Assembly (NCBI GenBank): GCA_018370615.1
Contig: JAGZAC010000014.1
Coordinates: 1 to 13,427 of the forward strand
Direction of reading: 5' to 3'
Length of the DNA stretch: 13,427 nucleotides
From: Clostridiales bacterium
Lineage (GTDB): Bacteria; Bacillota; Clostridia; Oscillospirales; CAG-272
Within the stretch, counting starts at the first letter, position 1, and each line of letters starts with the position of its first letter. Made by a program: the position numbers and the translations under genes. The notes below the pieces were generated by a model. That model saw only the letters and a program-made list of their open reading frames with translations, did not search any database and had not been told where the DNA came from. This document shows positions 7,806 through 13,427 of this stretch, one piece after another.

Positions 7806-8189
7806 ACAACCCTTCCGTCACGGCTTCGCCGTGCCACCTCCCCTTACACAGGGGAGGCTTAAACTAAGAAAGGCTCCCTTGTGGGGGGCAGAAAAAGGCT
7901 CCCTTGTGGGGAGATGCGCAGCATCTCCGGGGGCATGTCGACGTAGTCGACTGAGGGATTGTCTATTACAACCCCTCCGGCAGCAGAGCCGCCACCTCCC
8001 CTTGCACAGGGGAGGTAAAAATGAAAAAGGGGGCCTTCTCTCAGGGGAGGCTAAAAATGAAAGAGGGGTCCTTCTCCCAGGGGAGACTAAAAATGAAAGA
8101 AGTTTCCCTTGCACAGGGGAGGCTTACGTTAAAAAGCCCCCCTTGTGTAAAGGGGGGTGTCTCCGCGTATGCGGAGACGGGGGGATTGT
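7806..8189. repeat. Composite palindromic repeat cluster 3
   Basis: This fills the gap between the DUF4340 gene and spoVG. Units: A at 7806-7861 (arms CACGGC/GCCGTG, loop TTC); a truncated CTCCCTTGTGGGG piece near 7872-7888; B at about 7890-7962, which carries two successive hairpins (GAGATG/CATCTC and the perfect GTCGAC/GTCGAC with loop GTA); A at 7968-8016 (arms near GGC/GCC, loop CAGA region); the 36-base tandem array (separate entry); and a closing B at about 8131-8189 (arms GTCTCCGC/GCGGAGAC). It shows the same fixed ends ACAACCC and GGGATTGT as clusters 1 and 2. Confidence 0.85.
8008..8127 (+). repeat. 36-base tandem repeat embedded in cluster 3
   Basis: About three imperfect copies of a 35-36 base unit: CAGGGGAGG, TAAAAATGAAA, then a G-run and CCTTCTC. 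Successive copies start at about 8008, 8043 and 8079, and the array ends in the usual AGGGGAGGCTTA of an A unit. Each copy carries a Shine-Dalgarno-like GGGGAGG five to six bases before an ATG, and the period is a multiple of three, so a frame from 8021 reads MKKGAFSQGRLK-type twelve-residue repeats. It probably arose by slippage within an A unit rather than as a gene. Confidence 0.7.
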
Positions 8190-8205
8190 CTTACTATACG
8201 CCCAA

Positions 8206-8240
8206 ACAAAAAGAGGGAGATACAATCCCCCTCTTTTGTC
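8206..8240 (-). terminator. Intrinsic terminator downstream of spoVG
   Basis: Read on the minus strand, ACAAAAGAGGG and CCCTCTTTTTGT form a stem with a small bulge around a loop of about nine bases, followed by further T residues (TTTTTGTTT). It lies 45 bases past the spoVG stop and points the right way to end that transcript. Confidence 0.7.
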
Positions 8241-8284
8241 CTTGCGCGGAATAAGCAAAAATCAACTTTCCCCGGCGGAAAAGC

Positions 8285-8602
8285 CTATTCTTCGGCAGGA
8301 GCTTCTTCTGCAGCAGTTTCAGTTTCTACAGCCTCTGCTTGCGCTAATGCCACAGCGGCATCGTACGCCTGAATGACTGCTGTTTCCAACTCGGCACGAA
8401 ATGCGCCGTTGATGGGATGCACAATATCCCGGAAGGAACCGTCTGCATTCTTTCTGCTGGGCATCACGATAAAATATTTATCGCGGGCATAAATCACCTT
8501 AATATCATGCACAGCCAGCTGATCGTCAAAGGTGACAGAGGCGATTGCCTTCATGGGACCTTCCTCAAACAGTTTCCGGATTTTTACATCTGTGATATTC
8601 AT
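8285..8602 (-). CDS. spoVG: Septation/sporulation regulator SpoVG
   Basis: A small nucleic-acid-binding regulatory protein. In Bacillus it affects septation at sporulation and in other Firmicutes it acts as a global regulator. The 105-residue protein has the full family core: MNITDVKIRKLFEEGPMKAIASVTFDDQ at the start, the strand IKVIYARDKYFIVMPSRK (34-51) and the DIVHPINGAFRAELE segment (59-73). An Ala/Glu-rich acidic tail (about 84-105), variable in the family, follows. The ATG at 8602 is preceded on its strand by AAGGAAGG at good spacing. The same frame stays open upstream to 9070, but that part has no homology and overlaps murC. The gene is monocistronic, divergent from murC, and ends at a good terminator. 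Confidence 0.95.
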   Translation of the reverse strand: MNITDVKIRKLFEEGPMKAIASVTFDDQLAVHDIKVIYARDKYFIVMPSRKNADGSFRDIVHPINGAFRAELETAVIQAYDAAVALAQAEAVETETAAEEAPAEE

Positions 8603-8701
8603 AGTGGCCTTCCTTTCATAATGTAAAATGAAATTGCTGTTCCTATTATCGTCTGTTTTTCCGCCAGTATGCGCGGTGCAAAAAATTTTACCCGCCGGGA
8701 T

Positions 8702-8729
8702 TTGTATTTGCATAATTTTATGGTACAAT
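8702..8729 (+). promoter_or_regulatory. Probable murC promoter
   Basis: TTGTAT (8702-8707), a 16-base spacer and TACAAT (8724-8729) preceded by TG at the extended -10 position. It lies about 110 bases before the preferred murC start in the AT-rich spoVG-murC divergent gap. On the other strand of the same stretch, TTGTGT with TAAAAT at 18 bases is a weaker candidate for spoVG. Confidence 0.5.
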
Positions 8730-8839
8730 ATAATAATAACACAAATTACAGCAAAATGATATACTAATACTGTAAAAGAATATAAAAATCTGCTTGAATG
8801 ATTTTTGCGCATTTTATGAACGAAATGGGGACAGAGATT

Positions 8840-10255
8840 ATGGCATTGGAAAATACGCACTACGGCGCAGCGGCAATTGAGAAGATACTTTCCGGCGGAC
8901 CGAAAAAAATCTTCTTTGCAGGGATTGGCGGCATCAGCATGTGTTCTCTGGCTAGAGTATCTCAATTGCGGGGCCACTTTGTCAGCGGATACGACCGCGC
9001 CCAGTCCGATATCACCCGTCAGCTTGTGTCTTTCGGAATCCCTGTATACAACAAAGAAGATCCTATCCACGTTAAAGACTGTGATTTGCTGGTTTATACC
9101 GTAGCTATGCCCGCAGACAACCCGGAATATGCAGCAGCCCAGGCTGCTGGGATTCCCTGCGTCTCCAGAGCAGATTATTTAGGATACTTGATGTCCGGCT
9201 ATACTTGCCGCATCGGCGTCAGCGGCATGCACGGTAAATCCACCACTACCTCCATGCTGGAAAAAATATTTTCCGATGCAGGCCGAGACCCCACTGTGAG
9301 CTGCGGTGCCAAAATGGCAAGTCAAAACAGTGCCCACAGAATCGGCGGGGAAGAATATTTTATTTTTGAAGCCTGTGAGTACATGGACTCCTTTCTGGAT
9401 TTCTATCCTACCATCGCCATGATTTTAAATATTGAAATGGACCATGTGGATTACTTCCATTCCATGGAACAAATTCACACTTCCTTCCATAAGTTTTTGG
9501 AGCGTACCGGGCCGAGTGGGACCGCACTGGTCAACCAAGGGGACGCCGACGCGATGCAGGCCGCTGCTGGGTACAGCGGACGCCTGGTCACCTTTGGAGT
9601 GGAGGAACCAGACGCGGACTACTGCGCCGATACAATTACTCTTGAAAAAGGATGCGCCCGATTTATCATTCGGTATAAAAAGGAGCTTCTCTGCACCGCG
9701 GTACTCCAGGTTCCCGGCATCCATGCCGTATGCGACGCTCTTGCTGCTGCTGCCGCCGCCCATCTGTGCGGTATTTCTGGCAAGGAAATTTCCCATGCCC
9801 TCGGCGCCTTTCAGGGACTGGGAAGGAGAATGGAGCCCTGCGGCACGGCAAAGTGCGGTGCAGCCATATACTCCGACTACGCCCATCATCCTACGGAAAT
9901 CGCGGCAACCCTTTCCGCCGCAGCACAGATGGGGTACAGACGAATTTTTTGTGTCTTCCAGCCGCACACCTATTCCAGAACGAGCAGACTATTTGAAGGC
10001 TTTGTAAAGGCTCTCTCCAGCATCGAAAAGGGAGAGGTTGTGCTGGCGCCGATTTATTCCGCCAGAGAGGTAAATACTTACGGCGTTTCTTCCGAACGTC
10101 TGTCTGACGCTATTGTGGAAGCTGGGACCGCCTGCCGGTGCATCTCACAGTTTGAGGATATTGCCGCGTATCTCAACGGACACGGCGACAAGGAAGATAT
10201 GTTTTTGATTATGGGCGCAGGAGATATCACGAAGGTCATCCCCTATTTGCAGTAA
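8840..10255 (+). CDS. murC: UDP-N-acetylmuramate--L-alanine ligase MurC
   Basis: A cytoplasmic ATP-dependent ligase that adds L-alanine to UDP-MurNAc, the first peptide step of peptidoglycan synthesis. Numbered from the ATG at 8840 (471 residues, near the family norm): nucleotide-sugar loop FAGIGGISMCSLA (26-38), ATP P-loop GVSGMHGKSTTTS (126-138), EACEYMDSFLDFYP (177-190), NIEMDHVDYF (197-206), and toward the C-terminus DYAHHPTEI and FQPHTYSRT, both classic MurC motifs. Methionine stands in the P-loop where threonine is usual (GTHGKT). In-frame ATGs at 8798, 8816 and 8825 would lengthen the protein but have no ribosome binding site; 8840 has GGGGAC about 9 bases upstream and gives the best family fit. 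It is transcribed alone; tRNA-Trp follows. Confidence 0.95.
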   Translation: MALENTHYGAAAIEKILSGGPKKIFFAGIGGISMCSLARVSQLRGHFVSGYDRAQSDITRQLVSFGIPVYNKEDPIHVKDCDLLVYTVAMPADNPEYAAAQAAGIPCVSRADYLGYLMSGYTCRIGVSGMHGKSTTTSMLEKIFSDAGRDPTVSCGAKMASQNSAHRIGGEEYFIFEACEYMDSFLDFYPTIAMILNIEMDHVDYFHSMEQIHTSFHKFLERTGPSGTALVNQGDADAMQAAAGYSGRLVTFGVEEPDADYCADTITLEKGCARFIIRYKKELLCTAVLQVPGIHAVCDALAAAAAAHLCGISGKEISHALGAFQGLGRRMEPCGTAKCGAAIYSDYAHHPTEIAATLSAAAQMGYRRIFCVFQPHTYSRTSRLFEGFVKALSSIEKGEVVLAPIYSAREVNTYGVSSERLSDAIVEAGTACRCISQFEDIAAYLNGHGDKEDMFLIMGAGDITKVIPYLQ

Positions 10256-10304
10256 ATTGCCTTAGTATTCCGGATGGGGCGCCGAAAAAAAATTGCAAAA
10301 GGTA

Positions 10305-10333
10305 TTGCAAAACCCCTTGTTTTATGATAAAAT
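10305..10333 (+). promoter_or_regulatory. Sigma-A-type promoter for tRNA-Trp
   Basis: TTGCAA (10305-10310), a 17-base spacer and TAAAAT (10328-10333) lie 32 bases before the tRNA, giving near-consensus elements at ideal spacing. Confidence 0.75.
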
Positions 10334-10365
10334 ACTTACCGTTATCGGCACGCGGTAACATATAC

Positions 10366-10441
10366 AGGGGTATAGCTCAGTTGGTAGAGCAGTGGTCTCC
10401 AAAACCACGTGTCCAGAGTTCGAGTCTTTGTGCCCCTGCCA
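10366..10441 (+). tRNA. tRNA-Trp (anticodon CCA)
   Basis: A 76-base cloverleaf with acceptor arms AGGGGTA and TGCCCCT, a D arm with TAGCTCAGTTGGTAGAGC, an anticodon stem GTGGT/ACCAC around CTCCAAA (anticodon CCA, tryptophan), a T loop with GTTCGAGTC, discriminator G and an encoded CCA end. It has its own promoter and terminator. It stands exactly where GC-rich core sequence gives way to AT-rich accessory sequence. Confidence 0.96.
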
Positions 10442-10442
10442 G

Positions 10443-10481
10443 AAAAAAGTCCTGTAAACACTGAGTTTACAGGACTTTTTC
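10443..10481 (+). terminator. Intrinsic terminator after tRNA-Trp
   Basis: AAAAAGTCCTGTAAAC (10444-10459) and its perfect complement (10465-10480) flank a five-base loop ACTGA. The stem ends in five T residues, with matching A residues on the other side, so it could work in both directions. It starts directly after the encoded CCA. Confidence 0.92.
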
Positions 10482-10611
10482 TTATGCAAAAACGGATTTT
10501 GACCCTTTATTTTACCCTTTGTGGTACCATTCATAAAATTTGGAGATGATATAACTTGTGTAAAATTTCATTATAATTCTCAAAGTTATAAATTTTATAG
10601 GAGGTAAAACT

Positions 10612-10863
10612 ATGGAAAAATTATATGAAGAAATACTTTCAATAATTAATAACAGAATTATATCGAAGAAAGGCAGAATTAATTTACACGATAATTTGCA
10701 TGAAAATGATATGGACTCCATAGCATTTATAAGAATAATAGTTGAATTGGAAGAAACTTATGATTTTGAATTTGACGATAGGAGTTTAACATCAAATTTA
10801 TTTATAACTCCAAAAGATTTTTGTGTGTACATTGATAAAATTATAAAGAGCAAAACGGTATAG
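10612..10863 (+). CDS. Stand-alone acyl/peptidyl carrier protein
   Basis: An 83-residue four-helix carrier protein. The phosphopantetheine site is DMDSIAFIRIIVELEETYDFEFDD, with the attachment serine at residue 36, and the acidic helix II after it is typical for docking of partner enzymes. Carrier proteins hold acyl or aminoacyl groups as thioesters for fatty acid, polyketide, nonribosomal peptide or related pathways. A very strong AGGAGGT precedes the ATG by seven bases and a TATAAT sits at 10572-10577. Codon use is AT-rich, unlike the genes to the left. No synthase, ligase or phosphopantetheinyl transferase is nearby in the window, and a transposase remnant follows directly. It differs from the primary AcpP (usual DSLD motif), so a specialised pathway is more likely. 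DltC-like identity is not supported. Confidence 0.8.
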   Translation: MEKLYEEILSIINNRIISKKGRINLHDNLHENDMDSIAFIRIIVELEETYDFEFDDRSLTSNLFITPKDFCVYIDKIIKSKTV

Positions 10864-10949
10864 GTTTAGAATAAGGTTCGCAAAAAGATGAAAAAGACAA
10901 AGTTTGAAGTTTCTGGTAGAATGAAGTTGCAACATAAAACTTTCAAAAG

Positions 10950-11160
10950 GAGAAGACGAACCTTGTCCAAGTCTGGTGACGATAGCAATCAATGAAGATG
11001 AATCCTGCGAAAAGTTTTAAGGGATGCCAACGGCATGAAAGAAGACAGGGCAAACTGGTAGGTGAGCTTATTTAAGAGGCTACGCCATTGTCCAGTCCAG
11101 TACCCAGGGGCACAAGAAATACACGAGATGCACTTAGCAGCCGCCTTTATAGCTAATTGA
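10950..11160 (+). pseudogene. Decayed IS256-family transposase remnant
   Basis: Reading across frames recovers LVTIAINEDE (from 10973), then after a frameshift VLRDANGMKEDRANW (11014-11058), a stop codon, SLFKRLRH (11065-11088), and further out-of-frame pieces resembling QGHKKY and MHLAAAFIAN ending at 11160. The first two pieces match the IS256 (mutator-type) pattern LVAIGVNEDGYREVLG..EGMKEDKASW. The RLRH...KKY..MHL part matches the family's C-terminal RLRH..GT.WG.KKYM..KHL. The central part and most of the N-terminus are deleted, so it cannot encode a working enzyme. The identification is from memory of family motifs. Confidence 0.65.
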
Positions 11161-11198
11161 CTGTTTTTATTAACTCTATAAAGTCTGCAAACCCTTTT

Positions 11199-11220
11199 GC
11201 ACAAAACACTTGACACTACC
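11199..11220. mobile_element. Probable right end of the IS256-like remnant
   Basis: The sequence TGCACAAAACACTTGACACT followed by ACC resembles the ends of IS256-family elements, which often carry TTGACACT near the tip. It lies 40-60 bases after the transposase remnant, as expected for the right terminus. No matching GGTAGTGTCA-like left end is seen before 10950, so the left end is lost. Confidence 0.4.
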
Positions 11221-11457
11221 TACCATTGTACAATACGGAAAATTCGTTTGTTTCCCCTGAGTTTATGTACTAAATCTGCATCTTCTTCCACTCACGCTAA
11301 TGACTAACATCTCATATAACGTAAAATCACGAAAAATCAATGAAACTTTTAAATAAGCTATTATCTTTATGCATTAACCTAATCGTCCGGTCCAGCAAAA
11401 ATATGCACCATGTTCTCTCAAGACATTTTCTTTTACGGAATATACTTGATCTTCATT
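11221..11457. other. AT-rich gap with no recognisable gene
   Basis: About 240 bases between the insertion-sequence remnant and the end of the ABC exporter gene. I see no convincing coding frame, hairpin terminator or RNA gene on either strand. It may be debris of the same degraded mobile element or lost genes. Confidence 0.5.
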
Positions 11458-13248
11458 TTATTTATAATATTGTGCCTGGCTTTCAAACATATTCTTATAA
11501 ATACCGTTTGATATCGCCATCAAGTCGCTGTGCCTACCGTATTCCGCCAGTTCACCGTCAGAAAAAACTGCAATTTTGTCTGTAAAACGCGTAGATGAAA
11601 GACGGTGAGATATGTAAATTGTAGTTTTGCCACTGGCAAGGCTGTTGAAATGCTGATATATTTCATATTCCGCGATAGGATCAAGGGCACTTGTCGGCTC
11701 ATCAAGTATGATTATCGGCGCGTCTTTATACAAGGCTCTGGCAATCGCCACTTTTTGTCCCTCACCACCGGAAAACTCGATACCGTTTTCGTCAAATTCT
11801 TTGAATATCATTGTATCAGCGCCACTGGGCAGTGAATGGATCTTGTTTGTTAGTCCGCTTTTTTCAATACTGTTTTCAAGCCTTTCTCTGTCGCTTTCGG
11901 TATTCAGCTCTATATTCTCGCGGACTGAAAATGGAAACAACTTGAAATCTTGAAATACAACACCGATAAGCTTATAGTACTGCTCGTACGAAATTTCGTT
12001 TATGGGAATTCCGTTAATAAGTATTTCTCCCTCGGTAGGCTCGTACAATCTGCAAAGCAATTTGACAAATGTTGTTTTTCCTGCACCGTTCACTCCCACA
12101 ATGGACAGTGTTTCCTTAGAGGACAATGTGATTGAAATATTCTTTAATATCATTTTGTCCGTATTTGGATACTTGAAAAATACATTTTTAAACTCTATGT
12201 TTATATCGTCAGTATTCTCAACCGTCTTTACCGATTTATCTTTTTCAATACTGTCGAAAAAGCTGACGCAATATCTAAATTCTTTCGCATATAACCCTTC
12301 CGACATCAAATTTGAAAAGCAGCCGAGAAGCCCCATAATACTCACACCAAAATTATTGACACTCTGCAGATACATGGAAAAGTTGCCGATAGGCATTCCG
12401 TTAAATATAACCATATACGCAAGAATAATATATACTACGCCTTCCTGTAAAGAATAGGTTATACTGAACAGACCTGAATTGACTCTCTCCTTTTTTTTCA
12501 TTTTCTTATTCAGCGGAACTTCTTGTTCTCTAAAATAATTATCTGCCTTATCGTAAAACCAGTCCTCAAGATGATTAACCCGCAATTCCTTGCCAAACTC
12601 CACCTTGGTAAGTATGTCTGTAAGATACGTCATCTTTCTGCCAATGGGCGCGTGTTCATCTCTGAACTGTGCTTTTAGCTTTCTGGATCTCGCGTCGATC
12701 AGCATTCTGACTACTGCCACCACGCCAATAAAGACAAGAATGATCGGATCAAAGGTCAAAACAATTGCACTCAAACCAAGAACATTGATAAGTGCACTAA
12801 TAAAACCGTTTAAATATTCAAAAACGGAAAAGAAATTATTGCTTGTTTCTGCTAGAGAAATATAATCTCTCATAACGGGGTCTTCAAGCTGATAATAGGG
12901 CAGCTTCATTATTTCACGACTAAGAATCCCATTGCTTTTGTATTGCGTAATTTCCAATTGCTTGCTGTCATAAACGGAAAGAAGCTGGCGTAATACATCT
13001 ACGACAAACGTAGCAAGGGCAAAAGCTATAGAATAGAAAATCGCCGTTTTTAAGTCCTTATTTATGGACAGAGCATTCAGTATAAGCGTTGTAAATATAA
13101 TAGAAACAAATGTCGCCGAGCTTTGAACAATAATTAGCGGGACACGAACCAAATACAGTTTTTTATTTACTCGGTAAAAGAATTTAATGACAAACCAAAG
13201 GTTTGAAAACAATTCTTTATATTGATGTTTGTTTTTCGTTTCTTTCAT
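11458..13248 (-). CDS. ABC exporter half-transporter (permease-ATPase fusion)
   Basis: A 596-residue type IV (MsbA-like) ABC exporter half: an N-terminal membrane domain with about six helices (hydrophobic runs near 35-60, 68-90, 145-165, 167-184, 268-284, 295-315) followed by a nucleotide-binding domain. The ATPase motifs are complete: Walker A GVNGAGKT (385-392), Q-loop VFQDF (431-435), signature FSGGEGQKVAIARAL (492-506), Walker B IIILDE with E517, and H-loop histidine 548 in YISHRL. There is no N-terminal C39 peptidase domain, so it does not cleave a leader peptide. GGAGGTGA lies just upstream of the ATG, and the start overlaps the stop of another exporter gene by four bases, so they probably form a heterodimer. 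The AT-rich composition matches the carrier protein gene. The substrate is unknown; a peptide, lipid or small metabolite is plausible. Confidence 0.93.
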   Translation of the reverse strand: MKETKNKHQYKELFSNLWFVIKFFYRVNKKLYLVRVPLIIVQSSATFVSIIFTTLILNALSINKDLKTAIFYSIAFALATFVVDVLRQLLSVYDSKQLEITQYKSNGILSREIMKLPYYQLEDPVMRDYISLAETSNNFFSVFEYLNGFISALINVLGLSAIVLTFDPIILVFIGVVAVVRMLIDARSRKLKAQFRDEHAPIGRKMTYLTDILTKVEFGKELRVNHLEDWFYDKADNYFREQEVPLNKKMKKKERVNSGLFSITYSLQEGVVYIILAYMVIFNGMPIGNFSMYLQSVNNFGVSIMGLLGCFSNLMSEGLYAKEFRYCVSFFDSIEKDKSVKTVENTDDINIEFKNVFFKYPNTDKMILKNISITLSSKETLSIVGVNGAGKTTFVKLLCRLYEPTEGEILINGIPINEISYEQYYKLIGVVFQDFKLFPFSVRENIELNTESDRERLENSIEKSGLTNKIHSLPSGADTMIFKEFDENGIEFSGGEGQKVAIARALYKDAPIIILDEPTSALDPIAEYEIYQHFNSLASGKTTIYISHRLSSTRFTDKIAVFSDGELAEYGRHSDLMAISNGIYKNMFESQAQYYK

Positions 13249-13427
13249 TCCGTCACCTCCGTCACACTTATCTCCTGATAATATGAGGCTTGCTTATGAA
13301 ACATTTGCGCATATACACCGTTCTTTTTTAAAAGTGAGGAATGCGTTCCATATTCAACAATTCTGCCGTCAGAGAAAACAGCCACGTTATCACAGAATTT
13401 TACCGACGCCAACCGATGGGAAATGTA
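13245..13427 (-). CDS. ABC exporter, C-terminal fragment (runs off the window)
   Basis: The last 60 residues of a second ABC exporter ATPase domain, cut by the right window edge. It opens with YISHRLASVKFCDNVAVFSD, containing the H-loop histidine and the following strand, then GRIVEYGTHSSLLKKNGVYAQMF, the standard end of exporter ATPase domains. The stop codon TGA overlaps the ATG of the next exporter gene (ATGA), a sign of translational coupling. It is homologous to the C-terminus of its neighbour (YISHRLSSTRFTDKIAVFSDGELAEYG) and is presumably the other half of the heterodimer. Confidence 0.9.
   Translation of the reverse strand, partial: YISHRLASVKFCDNVAVFSDGRIVEYGTHSSLLKKNGVYAQMFHKQASYYQEISVTEVTE

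Noticed and set aside
1414..8189. Target-site duplications flanking the composite repeats
   Set aside because: I compared the bases just outside several units and found no consistent direct duplication.
8603..9070. Longer N-terminus for SpoVG
   Set aside because: The extension overlaps murC and its promoter, has no resemblance to SpoVG, and the start at 8602 has a strong ribosome binding site and the canonical MNITDVKIR beginning.
10501..10522. Two ACCCTTT direct repeats after the tRNA terminator as attachment-site traces
   Set aside because: Seven-base matches this close are too short and do not match the tRNA 3' end.
10322..10534. Minus-strand open frame of 70 codons across the tRNA-Trp gene
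   Set aside because: It is the antisense of the tRNA and its terminator hairpin; no ribosome binding site or family resemblance.
10612..10863. Carrier protein as DltC (D-alanyl carrier)
   Set aside because: The serine-site context and helix III do not match the DltC pattern, and no dltA, dltB or dltD gene is nearby.

Overview
The window looks like chromosomal DNA of a low-GC-phylum (Firmicutes) gut-type clostridium, most likely Oscillospiraceae/Ruminococcaceae. The evidence is a SpoVG homologue, clostridial-style TrmB and MurC proteins, Shine-Dalgarno-rich starts, and GC-rich palindromic intergenic repeats of a kind I recall from Faecalibacterium-like genomes. This placement is inference from sequence style, not a database match.

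Layout. Positions 1-10260 are GC-rich and hold housekeeping genes: trmB (tRNA m7G46 methyltransferase), an mntP-type manganese exporter, and a pyridoxal/pyridoxamine kinase. A four-gene plus-strand module follows, encoding a GldA-like ABC ATPase, a GldF-like ABC-2 permease, a GldG-like membrane-anchored protein and a DUF4340 protein. Then come spoVG (minus strand) and a divergent murC (plus strand). Three gene-free stretches (about 1414-1647, 3647-4003 and 7806-8189) are filled with copies of one composite palindromic repeat. One of these separates the ABC ATPase gene from its permease gene. Next are a promoter, tRNA-Trp(CCA) with encoded CCA, and a strong intrinsic terminator ending near 10481.

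Right after the tRNA the base composition and codon use become AT-rich, and the repeat family disappears. This right-hand part (10482-13427) holds a stand-alone acyl/peptidyl carrier protein on the plus strand, a decayed IS256-family transposase remnant, and on the minus strand two translationally coupled ABC exporter half-transporters (one complete, one only as its C-terminal 60 residues at the window edge). It reads as the edge of a transferred accessory region next to tRNA-Trp, perhaps part of a secondary-metabolite locus whose remainder lies beyond the right edge.

How the genes work together: the Gld-like module should form one membrane complex (ATPase, permease, and two large extracytoplasmic proteins anchored by N-terminal helices) of unknown substrate. 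The exporter pair should form a heterodimer, and the carrier protein implies thioester chemistry by enzymes not seen here. The most unusual structure is the repeat family: fixed flanks surround a hairpin whose two arms change together from copy to copy.
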